This document shows positions 49,315 through 58,500 of a DNA stretch of 64,000 bases, piece by piece. The position numbers and the translations under genes are program-made. The stretch is taken from contig NZ_FNVT01000003.1 in NCBI RefSeq assembly GCF_900108335.1, forward strand, positions 1 through 64,000, written 5' to 3'. The stretch is from Nonomuraea solani. GTDB taxonomy: Bacteria > Actinomycetota > Actinomycetes > Streptosporangiales > Streptosporangiaceae. The notes under the pieces were generated by a model. It was not told the DNA's origin, ran no database searches, and was given only the letters and a program-made list of their open reading frames with translations. Positions within the stretch are counted from its first letter, which is position 1. Every line of letters begins with the position of its first letter.

Positions 49315-50763
49315 GTGGCTGACCACAAGCTCACGGTCGAAGACCTGACCCGCTCCCCCGCCCTCCAGCTCCGTGTCCTGGCCGGTGAGTCCGGCCTGTC
49401 CCGCTCGGTCTCGTGGGCGCACGTGAGCGAACTGGACGATCCGACGCCCTGGCTGCTGGGGGCGGAGGTCATCATGACGACCGGCCTCGGCGTGCCCCGC
49501 TCGGCCGCCAGGCAGCGCGCCTACCTGCGCCGTCTCGACGACGCCGGCGTCTCGGCCCTCGCGCTCTCGGCGCAGCTCCACGTGCCGCCCCTGCATCCGG
49601 CGTTCTTCGAGACCGCCGAGGAGCGCGGCATGCCGATCGTGGAGGTCCCGCTCGCGGTCCCCTTCATCGCGATCGCCCAGGAGGTGGCCGCGGCGCTGCG
49701 GGAGGACGCCGGGCATCGCCTGGCGGCCCAGTTGCAGGTGTTCGGCGCCCTGCGCTGGCTGGCCACGGAGGATCTGGACACGCCGACCCTCTTCAAGCGC
49801 CTGGAACGCCTGTCCGGCTACGACGTCTACCTGTCCACCCGCCACGGCCGTCCGCTGCTGCCCGGCGTCCCGGTGCCGCCCCTGGACGTCCTGCCCGCCC
49901 AGCCCGACGCCCCGCCGACGATCCCGGGCGGCTTCGTCCTGCCGGTGTCGGCGCCCGGCGGCCCCGCGGGCCATCTGGTGGCCTTCGCCCGCGAGGGCGC
50001 CCGCCCGGCCGGGCTGGCGGTGGTCCAGCACATCGCCACGGTGGCGGCCCTCCAGGTCGCCATGGCCCGCCACGAGCGCGAAACCCTGCGCAGGGAGGGC
50101 GCGGAGACCCTGGCCGAGCTCCTCCAGGACATTCTGGACCCGCCGGCCGCCCGGCGCCGGCTGGCCCGGCTCGGCCTGCCGATGGACGCGGACACGGTTT
50201 TGCTGGTGGTGCGCGGCGTGCCGGACGACGCCCTCCGCAGGGCCCTGGACGACCTGCCGCACCTCATGCTGAGACGCGGCGACGACCACTACGTCCTGGG
50301 CCCGCCGGACCTCGGGCCGGCCGTGGCCGGCGTGCCGGGCGCGGCCGCCGGAATGTCGCGCCCTTTCCCGCCCGGGGAGTCACTGACGGTGGCCCAGCGC
50401 GAGGCCGTCTGGGCGGCCGCGCACGCGGGAGAGTCCGGCAGGCCGCTGGTCCACTACGGCGAGGACACCGTGGGCCGCTGGCTGCCCGACGATCCGGCGG
50501 CCCTGACCGCCCTGGTGGATCACGTGCTGGGCGAGGTCCTGGCCTACGACGAGGCGCACGGCTCCCAGTTGCTGACCTCCGTGCGCGTGTGGATGGAGCG
50601 CGACCGGCATGTGGAGAGCGCCGCGGCCGCCCTCCACATCCATCCCAACACCCTGGCCTACCGGCTGCGCCGCTTCACCGCGCTGACCGGCCGCGACCTA
50701 TCGTCGAGCGCCGGTTTCGCCGAGGTCTGGCTGGCCATCCGCGCGACCCGCCCACGGGTCTAG
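49315..50763 (+). CDS. PucR-family transcriptional regulator
   Basis: 482 residues. The N-terminal PucR domain (about 5-125) contains LAGESGLSRSVSWAHVSELDDPTPWLLGAEVIMTTG. A GGDEF-like/CdaR linker region fills the middle, and a C-terminal HTH_30 domain reads VWMERDRHVESAAAALHIHPNTLAYRLRRFTALTG. PucR regulators control purine, amino-acid, polyamine and GABA catabolic genes. Start is GTG; another in-frame GTG lies nine bases upstream. It probably controls the divergent ureohydrolase-NCS1 operon. The stop overlaps the convergent GH38 gene by 4 bases. Confidence 0.9.
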   Translation: MADHKLTVEDLTRSPALQLRVLAGESGLSRSVSWAHVSELDDPTPWLLGAEVIMTTGLGVPRSAARQRAYLRRLDDAGVSALALSAQLHVPPLHPAFFETAEERGMPIVEVPLAVPFIAIAQEVAAALREDAGHRLAAQLQVFGALRWLATEDLDTPTLFKRLERLSGYDVYLSTRHGRPLLPGVPVPPLDVLPAQPDAPPTIPGGFVLPVSAPGGPAGHLVAFAREGARPAGLAVVQHIATVAALQVAMARHERETLRREGAETLAELLQDILDPPAARRRLARLGLPMDADTVLLVVRGVPDDALRRALDDLPHLMLRRGDDHYVLGPPDLGPAVAGVPGAAAGMSRPFPPGESLTVAQREAVWAAAHAGESGRPLVHYGEDTVGRWLPDDPAALTALVDHVLGEVLAYDEAHGSQLLTSVRVWMERDRHVESAAAALHIHPNTLAYRLRRFTALTGRDLSSSAGFAEVWLAIRATRPRV

Positions 50764-53495
50764 TGCTCGCGGAACTGGATGGTCGCGATCTCCCACGGAC
50801 CCAGCGGCAGGCGCACCACCCCATCGGTGACCGGCACCGGCTCACCCGGACGGCCGCGCAGGTCGGCGTGCCGGGCCTCCACGAGGTCGCCCGAGATGAC
50901 GGCCTCCGTGGCGTCGGGGGTGAGGGCGACGACGCGGAGTTCGCGCCAGCCGTCGCGGTCCCGCAGGGAGGTCATCGTCACGCCCTCGCCCGCCACCGAC
51001 AATCCCGGCTCGGGGGTGGGCAGCGGCAGGAAACGATCTCCCGTGCCGGGGACCACCAGCAGGTCGTGCCGGAAGGACTCCGCCTGCGGGACGACCTCCT
51101 GCCACGACTCCTGGTAGGGCATCAGCGCCAGGCCCACTTTGCGCACCCCGCGCGACTGCGCCGCCGGAGTGGGCAGCTGGGGGCCGGCCGGTTCGGGGCG
51201 CAGGCCGTTGCGGTTGCGCGACAGGTAGCCGACCGAGCGGAGCAGCGTCAGGGCCAGCTCGCCCTCGGTCACCTCGTACTCGGTCACGTGCTCCAGCAGC
51301 GCGGCCACGCCACCGGCGGCCACCCACGACGACGCCGGGAACGTCGGCAGCGGGGTCTCACCGCAGCCGCCCTCCGCGGTCAGCCCCCGGGTGACCACCG
51401 CGAACTGGCCCTCCGCGTACGACTCCGTCGCCTCCGGCGAAGGCAGCGGCACGTGCAGGCGCACCCGGTGGTCGGCGCACCGGTTGTCGAACTCGACGTT
51501 CAGGCGGACGAACGGCTCACCGGCCCGCAGCTCGACGCGCGTGGTGACCATGGCCCGCTCCATGCGGTGCCCCCTGGTCCCGGCGGGCACCTCGGGGGCG
51601 CCGTCGATCGACTCGGCCGAGGCCGGCCACCGGTATGTGCGCCGCACGTCGACGATCGCCACCAGCGGCCCCATGCAGACCAGCTCGACCGACACCGACT
51701 CAGGCTCGGACACCGTCACGTTCACCGGCGGCGGCGCGTGGTTGTAGGTGTCGCCCACGTCGCCGCCGTCCACGATGCGGCCCGCGCCGGTGACCGTGGT
51801 GCCGTCCTGGCCGACCAGCGTCAGCGTGCCGTCCGATCCGATGGTGACCCGCAGCAGCCCGTTGTCCAGCACCTCCTCGTCGCCGCGCACCGGCAGGGTC
51901 GCCGAGTCGGAGCTGAGCCAGCACGACGGGTGGTGCTCGCCGGGCAGGCGGGCCTGGGGGCCGGTGCCGTAGAGAGTCTCGCGCGGCGCAGGGCGGACGC
52001 TCGCGTGGCCCAGCGGCGGCACGTCCACCAGGGCCGCGACCGTGCGCCTGGGCTCGGCGAGGATGCGGAGGCGGGTCACATCGTCGAGCGCGCCGCGCAG
52101 GTCGTCGACGTCGAAGGCCAGCGAGGTCTCCCGCGCCACCGTGAATGTCAGCGTGCCGTCCTCGACCGCCCAGGACGTGATGTGCTGGCCGTAGAGCTCG
52201 GTGCCGTGGATGAAGGTCAGGGCGGTGGCGGGGTCGAGCTCGTCGTCGAACAGCAGCGTGGCCGCGTACTCCAGCGGCTGGGTGGGCACCGGCTCGCCCG
52301 CCGCGTTGGTCAGCGGGTCCGCGCCGGCCACGTCCACGACCACGACGCCGCGCCGGGTGGCGGGCGTGGGGTTGACGATCAGCACCCCGTCGGAGGGCAC
52401 CGACGCGGACAGGCGGGCCGTCACCATGTCGCGGACGGCCTGGCCGAGGTGCTCGGCCTCGGCGATGCGCGCGGCCACCTGCTGGGCGGTGTCGTCGACG
52501 CCGCAGCCGGTCACCGAGTCGTGTCCGCTGGCGTCCACCAGCCGCCACCACGCCATGTCGAGGAAGCGTCCCGGCCACTCGCCGCCCCACAGGGTGGCCA
52601 GCGGCTCGGCGTAGCGCTCGACCATCCGCTCGGCGCGGCCCATGGCCTGCTTGACGTGGGCGCGGACCGAGATGACGCCGGGCAGGATGTTGGCGCGCGC
52701 GTGGGAGCGCAGCTCGCCGTGGGTGCGGGGCAGGCCCTCGACGTCACCCGAATAGGCCCCGATATATCCGGACAAGGTGTCCATGCGGGCGCCGATCGCC
52801 GCCACCATCTCGGGCAGCCCGCGCACGGGCGCGGAGTGGTCGGTGCCGTACATGGCCAGCAGCGCCCCCTCGGGACCGTGCCATTCGCGCATGGTCGCCA
52901 CGAACGTCTCGGCCCGCCCGGCGAGCCCCTCGGTGTCGGAGAACAGGTGCGCGCCGTTGCCGTAGCCGCCCGCCGGAAGGTATTGGGTGCGCAGCGCCGT
53001 GCCGTCGGGCGCGACCCAGGCGAAGGCGTCGGTGGTGACGGACGACGGCACGCCGCGATAGACGCAGGCGTGCAGCAGCCCCGCCTTGCGCAGGATCTGC
53101 GGCATCTGAGCCGTGTGCCCGAACATGTCCGGCAGGTAGCCCACCGGCATCGACCCGCCGAGCTTGTCCGCACGGTCCATGCCCAGTTCGAGGTTGCGGA
53201 CGATGTTCTCGCCCGAGCACAGGAACTCGTCGAGCAGGATCTGCCACGGGCCCACCGCCAGCCGCCCGGCCTCGACCAGCGCCGCGATGCGGTCGCGGTT
53301 CTCCGGCCGCACCTCCAGGTAGTCGTCCACGCAGGCGAGCTGCCCGTCCAGGGTGAAGTGATAGGCCGACTCGCGTTCCATGGTGTCGAGCACCTCGTCG
53401 AGCAGCGCCACCAGGCGCAGCCTGAAGCGCTGGAACGGCTCGTACCACTCCCGGTCCCAGTGCGTGTGCGGTACGACGACGATCTCCATGCTCAC
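50760..53495 (-). CDS. GH38 alpha-mannosidase
   Basis: 911 residues with no signal peptide, so it acts in the cytoplasm on imported substrate. The N-terminal zinc and catalytic region begins VVVPHTHWDREWYEPFQRFR, the hallmark of GH38. It continues with PVGYLPDMFGHTAQMPQILRKAGL and GTALRTQYLPAGGYGNGAH. A central helical region and large C-terminal beta domains follow (TRVELRAGEPFVRLNVEFDN, and LPLGPWEIATIQFRE at the end). GH38 enzymes release alpha-linked mannose with retention. A GTG start gives a GTGA overlap with the dehydrogenase gene. It is the last gene of the CUT1 transporter operon. Confidence 0.93.
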   Translation of the reverse strand: MSMEIVVVPHTHWDREWYEPFQRFRLRLVALLDEVLDTMERESAYHFTLDGQLACVDDYLEVRPENRDRIAALVEAGRLAVGPWQILLDEFLCSGENIVRNLELGMDRADKLGGSMPVGYLPDMFGHTAQMPQILRKAGLLHACVYRGVPSSVTTDAFAWVAPDGTALRTQYLPAGGYGNGAHLFSDTEGLAGRAETFVATMREWHGPEGALLAMYGTDHSAPVRGLPEMVAAIGARMDTLSGYIGAYSGDVEGLPRTHGELRSHARANILPGVISVRAHVKQAMGRAERMVERYAEPLATLWGGEWPGRFLDMAWWRLVDASGHDSVTGCGVDDTAQQVAARIAEAEHLGQAVRDMVTARLSASVPSDGVLIVNPTPATRRGVVVVDVAGADPLTNAAGEPVPTQPLEYAATLLFDDELDPATALTFIHGTELYGQHITSWAVEDGTLTFTVARETSLAFDVDDLRGALDDVTRLRILAEPRRTVAALVDVPPLGHASVRPAPRETLYGTGPQARLPGEHHPSCWLSSDSATLPVRGDEEVLDNGLLRVTIGSDGTLTLVGQDGTTVTGAGRIVDGGDVGDTYNHAPPPVNVTVSEPESVSVELVCMGPLVAIVDVRRTYRWPASAESIDGAPEVPAGTRGHRMERAMVTTRVELRAGEPFVRLNVEFDNRCADHRVRLHVPLPSPEATESYAEGQFAVVTRGLTAEGGCGETPLPTFPASSWVAAGGVAALLEHVTEYEVTEGELALTLLRSVGYLSRNRNGLRPEPAGPQLPTPAAQSRGVRKVGLALMPYQESWQEVVPQAESFRHDLLVVPGTGDRFLPLPTPEPGLSVAGEGVTMTSLRDRDGWRELRVVALTPDATEAVISGDLVEARHADLRGRPGEPVPVTDGVVRLPLGPWEIATIQFREH

Positions 53496-54571
53496 GCTGC
53501 CTCCCCTCCAATGGGCAGTTCATGCTGTACGGCGTAGCGGGCCGCGATCCGCTGAGCCGTCACGATGTCCTCCAGTCCGCCGCCCACATCGGTGAGCGGC
53601 GGCTTGCCATCGTTCACGAAAGCATGGAAGGCGGCGAGTTGTACCTCGAACGCCTCAGTCACATCACGCCACTTCGTCCGGCTCTCGCCGCCGGACACCA
53701 CGGTGAGCGTGGTCGGGGCGTTCATCAGGTAGGGCGAGGGGAAGACGAGCTCGATCGAGCCCTGGTCGTGGTGGATGACCACGGTCTCCCGGTAGGCGGG
53801 ATAGTCCTCCAGGTAGTGCCAGCGCAGGCTGAACCGGCCCTGGGCAGGCAGCGGCCCTGAGATCTCGATGGAGCCGGGCGCGGCGCCCCAGGTCTCGACG
53901 TACGAAATTTCCGCCGGAGAGCCGGTGAAGCGCCTCAAGAGCGACAGGTCATGGCAGATCGACCCCAGCGCCACCCCGTACAGGTGCCTGACCGGCTCCG
54001 GCGCCGACTCCCCCAGCGCCCGCGACACCAGCTCGTTCTCGGCGGCCCGCAGCGTCGCCAGCAGCCCGGCGTCCACGTCCCGTGCCTGCTCCAGGTTGGC
54101 GAAGGCGAGCTGCGACTCCCCGCTCGGGTGCAGCACGGTCACCTCGACCGCCCTGATGATCCCGGGCCCGCCCAGCCCGGCCAGCACCTCCTCGGCCCGG
54201 CGCACGGCGGGGTCGTACTGCTTCATGTAGCCCACCATCAACCGCCCCTCGGGCAGCGCCGCCACCTCGGCCCTGGTGAGCGCGAGCGGCTTCTCGCACA
54301 GCACGGCGTAGCCGGCCTGGAGCGCCTGCCGCACGGTCTCGCCGTGGGAGCCGGAGGCCAGCACGACGACGGCCTCGTAGCCGCCGTCGGCGAGCATCCG
54401 CTCCAGCGAGGTGTAGCGCCGCGCGGCCCCCAGCCGGTCGCCCACGGCGTCGGCCAGGGTCTGTGACAGGTCGCAGACGGCGCTCACCTCGAACAGGTCA
54501 CGCCGCCTGGACAGCAGCGGCACGTAGACCGCCTGGGTGACGGCCCCGCACCCCACGAGCGCGATTCTCAA
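53492..54571 (-). CDS. Gfo/Idh/MocA-family dehydrogenase
   Basis: 359 residues. The Rossmann start LRIALVGCGAVTQAVYVPLLSRRRDLFEVSAVCD is followed by the family's EKP motif in GYAVLCEKPLALTRAEV. The C-terminal beta-sheet domain binds the sugar or cyclitol substrate. NAD-dependent members oxidise inositols, sugars or glycosides at a single hydroxyl. The TTG start forms a TTGA overlap with the IolE-like gene. The classical IolG motif GRIG is not obvious, so it may oxidise inositol or position 3 of a mannoside. Confidence 0.87.
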   Translation of the reverse strand: MRIALVGCGAVTQAVYVPLLSRRRDLFEVSAVCDLSQTLADAVGDRLGAARRYTSLERMLADGGYEAVVVLASGSHGETVRQALQAGYAVLCEKPLALTRAEVAALPEGRLMVGYMKQYDPAVRRAEEVLAGLGGPGIIRAVEVTVLHPSGESQLAFANLEQARDVDAGLLATLRAAENELVSRALGESAPEPVRHLYGVALGSICHDLSLLRRFTGSPAEISYVETWGAAPGSIEISGPLPAQGRFSLRWHYLEDYPAYRETVVIHHDQGSIELVFPSPYLMNAPTTLTVVSGGESRTKWRDVTEAFEVQLAAFHAFVNDGKPPLTDVGGGLEDIVTAQRIAARYAVQHELPIGGEAA

Positions 54572-55461
54572 AGTCCCAAGTCCTTCAGCATCCGTCGGTT
54601 GGCCGCCTGGTCGGCGATGTTCTGGGCGACAGAGCGCCGTCCTGGCAGGGTGTCCTGCTCGATGACGATCCAGCCCTCGTAACCGATCTCGTCCAGCGTC
54701 GCGACCACGCCGGGCAGGTCCAGCTCGCCCTCGCCGAGCAGCGCGAACCCGCCGCGTCCCATCAGCTCCCGCAGGTCCACGCCCTCGGCCAGGGCCTGGG
54801 CGAGGATCTTCGTGTCGCCGTCCTTGATGTGCACGTGCCCGACCCGCTCGGCCCACGAGCGCAGCGCCGTCACCGGGTCGCCCCCGGCCAGCAGCAGGTG
54901 CCCCGTGTCCAGGCAGAGCTGCACGTCGGTCAGCTCCAGCAGCCGCTCCACGTCGTCGGGCGTCTCGACGTAGGTGCCGAGATGGTGGTGGAAGACGGGC
55001 TCGAAGCCGCGCGCGCGGCAGCGGTCGACGGCGTCCTGGACGCGGGCGGCGTAGGCGGGCCACTCAGGCGACGGCAATCCCGGAGCGCTGCCGCCCGGGC
55101 GGGCGAACCGCTCGGGCGTGCCCGAGCAGGCCAGCGTGGGCCTGGGCGCCAGGTCGCCCGGGGGCGCGGCGGCGAACACGTCCAGCGCGGCCTCAAGCGC
55201 GGGCAGCCCCCGCGTGTACGCCTCCGCGTCGGCGTAGCGCAGATCGACCCAGCCGCCCGCGAGCAGCAGGTCGTGCGCGGCCAGCCGCTCGGTCAGCTCG
55301 GCGCCGGTGCCCAGGTATCCGATCGGACCCGAGTCGATGCCCGCGTAGCCCGCCTCGGACAGCGCGGCGACCATCTCGTCGGCGGTCAGCGGCGGCGGGC
55401 CGTCGCTCAGCTCGAAGACGCCGAAGCTCACCGGGGCGTTGGCGACTTTCCTCACGCGCAT
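54568..55461 (-). CDS. IolE-like sugar isomerase/inosose dehydratase (TIM barrel)
   Basis: 297 residues of the xylose-isomerase-like TIM barrel family (AP_endonuc_2). The start KVANAPVSFGVFEL and EAGYAGIDSGPIGYLGTGAELTERLAAHDL match actinobacterial IolE-like proteins. Metal-binding residues sit in VFHHHLGTYVETPDDVERLLELTD, LCLDTGHLLLAGGD, HVHIKDGD and GWIVIEQDTL. The likely reaction is dehydration of 2-keto-myo-inositol; epimerase or 3-keto-glycoside eliminase activity are alternatives. It overlaps the PHP gene by 10 bases and the dehydrogenase gene by 4. Confidence 0.85.
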   Translation of the reverse strand: MRVRKVANAPVSFGVFELSDGPPPLTADEMVAALSEAGYAGIDSGPIGYLGTGAELTERLAAHDLLLAGGWVDLRYADAEAYTRGLPALEAALDVFAAAPPGDLAPRPTLACSGTPERFARPGGSAPGLPSPEWPAYAARVQDAVDRCRARGFEPVFHHHLGTYVETPDDVERLLELTDVQLCLDTGHLLLAGGDPVTALRSWAERVGHVHIKDGDTKILAQALAEGVDLRELMGRGGFALLGEGELDLPGVVATLDEIGYEGWIVIEQDTLPGRRSVAQNIADQAANRRMLKDLGL

Positions 55462-56630
55462 AGGGCGATCACCTCGTTCTCATAGGTTTCCAACCGGTGC
55501 GGCCCGTCGATCGCCGGCAGCAGCACGCGCTCGCCGCGCACCACCTGCCGCGTGCCGTCGGGGCGTACCAGCACCAGGCCGCCGGCGTCCAGCGCGAGCA
55601 GCTCGTCGCCCAGCCTGACCAGCAGCGGCCCGCCGGGTCCCGTGGAGACGGCGGTACGCCCGGCGCGCACGCCGTCGAGCACCGCCGACACGTCCTCGGC
55701 CAGCACCCAGGTCGTGGGCGCGCCGGGCAGGCCGTCGGAGTCGTGGCGGTGGAAGTCGCTGCCGCCGATCGCGATCACGTCGTCGCGCCAGGCGTCCGCC
55801 CAGGCCAGCGGCGCGCCCCAGCGGCGGTCCCACCAGCCAGAGCTCCACACCTCGGCGACCCGGGGGCGGCGCGAGATCGGCAGCAGCCAGGCGCAGTCGC
55901 CGCCGAGCGGATGGTTGATCGACATCAGGCCGCCCGCGCGCTCGGCGTGCTCCGCCCAGGAGTCGGCCGGCCGCCGGAAGTCCACCCAGCCGACGTCGCC
56001 GAAGACGTTGGCGTGGCCGCGGTCGGTGGTGACCTCCTGGCCGGGGATGAGCGTGATGTCCCGGCCGATCTTGTCCAGCCAGGGGTGGTGGCTGACGGTG
56101 TTGTGGTCGGTGACGGCCAGGAAGTCGAGGCCGCGCCCGTGGGCCAGCTCGGCCAGCTCGGCGATGGTCAGGCCGCCGTCGCTGTGCACGGTGTGCGCGT
56201 GGAAGTCGCCCGCGAACCACCGCAGGCCGTCGATGTCGGGAATGTCGCGGCGGGGCGGGCGCTCGCCGTGCGGCGGCTCCTCGGTCACCGGCTCGGGCGG
56301 GGCGACGCTCTCCAGCGAGATGTCCAGCTTGTAGTCGAGGCCCTGCGGAGGAATCCGGTGCAGGCGCAGCCACACGTGCCAGGTGCCCTGCTCCGGCTCG
56401 CCCGGCAGGTAGCCGGGGGTGGCCCAGGACGGGGTGATCGTGTACTCGTCACGCGCGCCTCCCGACCAGCCGCGGAAGCCGTCCGGCGAGCCGCAGCCCA
56501 GGTCGATGACGCCCTGCGACCGGTCGTAGGACAGCCGCACGGTGACGGCGGCGGTCCCGGCGGGCACCTCGAACGGCACCTCCCGCAGGATCCGCTCCAG
56601 CCGGTCGTCCAGCGTCCAGCGGCCTTTCAT
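55452..56630 (-). CDS. PHP-domain protein (putative metal phosphoesterase/hydrolase)
   Basis: 392 residues. The N-terminal part (about 1-130) is a beta-sandwich-like domain (VTVRLSYDRSQGVIDLGCGSPDGFRG). The PHP domain follows (about 135-340) with GDFHAHTVHSDGGLTIAELAELAHGRGLDFLAVTDHNTVSHHPWL, giving three metal-binding His and an Asp. Later ligands lie in GQEVTTDRGHANVFG, SINHPLGGDCAWL and GGSDFHRHD. PHP proteins of this CehA/McbA-like shape hydrolyse phosphoesters, carbamates or related bonds. In this operon it might remove a phosphate or phosphodiester from an imported sugar-inositol compound; that role is inference only. Confidence 0.85.
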   Translation of the reverse strand: MKGRWTLDDRLERILREVPFEVPAGTAAVTVRLSYDRSQGVIDLGCGSPDGFRGWSGGARDEYTITPSWATPGYLPGEPEQGTWHVWLRLHRIPPQGLDYKLDISLESVAPPEPVTEEPPHGERPPRRDIPDIDGLRWFAGDFHAHTVHSDGGLTIAELAELAHGRGLDFLAVTDHNTVSHHPWLDKIGRDITLIPGQEVTTDRGHANVFGDVGWVDFRRPADSWAEHAERAGGLMSINHPLGGDCAWLLPISRRPRVAEVWSSGWWDRRWGAPLAWADAWRDDVIAIGGSDFHRHDSDGLPGAPTTWVLAEDVSAVLDGVRAGRTAVSTGPGGPLLVRLGDELLALDAGGLVLVRPDGTRQVVRGERVLLPAIDGPHRLETYENEVIALCA

Positions 56631-57682
56631 ACCAGCTCACCGTCCCGGTAGACGAGAGCACGGTCACGGCGGGGCAGGGCGTAGCCGTCGTCGCCGATGG
56701 CGGGCTCGCTGCCCTCAGGGACGACGACCTGCACGGTCACGTCGTTGACGTCGAGGGTCACCAGGTGGGAGGCGCCGAGGTTCTCCACGATGACCACCTT
56801 CCCGCCCAGCGCGCCCTCCACGGGCTCGGCCGAGTAGGACATGTACTCGGGCCGCACGCCGTACACGACCTGCTCGCCGTCGGACGGCCCGGCCGCGGGG
56901 AGCGCGACCTTGCAGCCCGCCACCTCCAGGGTGTCACCTCGTACGGTGCCGTCCAGCAGGTTCATGGGCGTCGAGCCGATGAATCCGGCCACGAACGTGT
57001 TGGCCGGCCGCTGGAACACCTCGGCCGGCGTACCGATCTGCCGGATGTGCCCCGCCTCCATGACGGCCATCCGGTCGGCCATGGCCAGGGCCTCGGCCTG
57101 GTCGTGGGTGACGAACACGGTGGTGACGCCCAGCTCACGCTGCAGCTTCTTGAGGAATGTGCGCGCCTCCAGCCGCAGCCGCGCGTCCAGGTTGGACAGC
57201 GGCTCGTCGAACAGGTACGCCTGCGCCTGCGTCGCCATCACCCTGGCCAGCGCCACCCGCTGCTGCTGCCCGCCGGACAGTTGCCCGGGCCGCCGGTCCA
57301 TCAGGTGCTCCAGCCCGAGCCGCGCCCCCACCTCGGCCGCCTTCTCCTGGCGCGCGGACCTGGCGACCTTCTTGATCCGCAGCGGATAGGCGATGTTGTC
57401 CGTGACGTCCATGTGCGGGAACAGCGCGTAGTCCTGGAACACCATCGCCACGTCCCGGCCACCCGGCTGCACCCCGGTCACGTCGCGCCCGCCGATCACC
57501 ACGGAGCCGCCGGTCGCCGTCTCCAGCCCGGCGATCGTGCGCAGCAACGTGGTCTTGCCGCAGCCGGAGGGGCCGAGCAGGGCGAAGAACTCGCCGTCGG
57601 GAACGGCCAGGTCGAGCGCGTCGAGCGCTTTCACCCCGCCGGGATAGACCTTGGTCAGCCCGCGTAGTTCGATGGCGGCCAT
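56627..57682 (-). CDS. Sugar ABC transporter ATPase (MsmK/UgpC type)
   Basis: 351 residues. Walker A is [14 protein letters not shown], the Q-loop VFQDYALFPHMDV, the signature [15 protein letters not shown] and Walker B YLFDEPLSNLDARLRLEAR, with VTHDQAEALAMADRM. The C-terminal TOBE/MalK-like domain (about 240-351) includes VVYGVRPEYMSYSAEP. A dedicated ATPase within the operon is notable because many actinomycete CUT1 systems share one MsiK. It overlaps the permease stop by one base (TAATG) and the PHP gene by 4. Confidence 0.93.
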   Translation of the reverse strand: MAAIELRGLTKVYPGGVKALDALDLAVPDGEFFALLGPSGCGKTTLLRTIAGLETATGGSVVIGGRDVTGVQPGGRDVAMVFQDYALFPHMDVTDNIAYPLRIKKVARSARQEKAAEVGARLGLEHLMDRRPGQLSGGQQQRVALARVMATQAQAYLFDEPLSNLDARLRLEARTFLKKLQRELGVTTVFVTHDQAEALAMADRMAVMEAGHIRQIGTPAEVFQRPANTFVAGFIGSTPMNLLDGTVRGDTLEVAGCKVALPAAGPSDGEQVVYGVRPEYMSYSAEPVEGALGGKVVIVENLGASHLVTLDVNDVTVQVVVPEGSEPAIGDDGYALPRRDRALVYRDGELV

Positions 57683-58500
57683 TAACGCTTGATCCCTCCG
57701 TGGAAGCGGAAGCCGTACTTCTTGCTGACGAACAGGTACATGAGCACCACCGGGATCGAGTAGAGCAGCCCGAACGTGGACAACATGCTGAGGTTGGCCT
57801 GACCGCCCTCGGTGTACAGCGTGTACGTGATCACCGCCGCCGGCTGCTTCTCCACGTCGCTCAGCAGCAGGTACGGCATCAGGAAGTTCCCCCACACGTT
57901 GGCCACCGCCCAGACCGCGATGGTCGCCAGCCCGGGACGTACCAGGGGGACGACCACGTGCCGCACGATCTGCAGCGGCGTGGCCCCGAACACCCGCGCC
58001 GACTCCTCGTAGGACTTCGGCGTGGAGTCCATGAAGTCCTTCAGCATGAAGATCGCCGCCGGCAGCAGCCCGCCGGTCAGGATGAGGATCAGCCCGAACT
58101 GCGAGTCGATGAGGTTCAGCTCGACCGCGAGCTGGAACAGCGGCACCATCGCCGCCGTCCCCGTGATGATCGACGACAGCAGCAGCAGCGCGTAGAGCAG
58201 CGCGTCCCGCCCGGGCAGGCGCACCCGGCTCAGCGCGTAGGCGGCCAGCGCCGCCAGGATCACGACGAGCACGGCGGTCCCGGCCGACAGCACGACCGAG
58301 TTCCAGAGCGACGGCAGCGCGTACGGGTGCTCCAGCACCGCCTGGAAGTTGTCCAAGGTGAAGTCGGGCACCGCGACCTCGTACGTCGGGTCGGAGGTGA
58401 ACGGCGCCGTCACCAGCCACAGCAGCGGGATCGTGAAGAACGCCAGCAGCACCGCGATCAGCGTGGAGAACCCGATCCGGCCCAGGACGAAGCGCGTCAT
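57682..58500 (-). CDS. CUT1 sugar ABC transporter permease (MalG-like)
   Basis: 272 residues with six membrane spans. The first is LIAVLLAFFTIPLLWLVTAPF. The ATPase-docking EAA loop reads EESARVFGATPLQIVRHVVVPLVRPGLATIAVWA. The last part reads YSIPVVLMYLFVSKKYGFRFHGGIKR. It is coupled to the partner permease by an ATGA overlap. Confidence 0.93.
   Translation of the reverse strand: MTRFVLGRIGFSTLIAVLLAFFTIPLLWLVTAPFTSDPTYEVAVPDFTLDNFQAVLEHPYALPSLWNSVVLSAGTAVLVVILAALAAYALSRVRLPGRDALLYALLLLSSIITGTAAMVPLFQLAVELNLIDSQFGLILILTGGLLPAAIFMLKDFMDSTPKSYEESARVFGATPLQIVRHVVVPLVRPGLATIAVWAVANVWGNFLMPYLLLSDVEKQPAAVITYTLYTEGGQANLSMLSTFGLLYSIPVVLMYLFVSKKYGFRFHGGIKR

Noticed and set aside
49413..53537. Plus-strand frame of 1,374 codons across PucR and GH38 genes
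   Set aside because: It is out of frame with the PucR gene and antisense to GH38. Composition is Arg/Ala/Gly/Val-biased, as expected for shadow frames in high-GC DNA, and no domain is recognisable.
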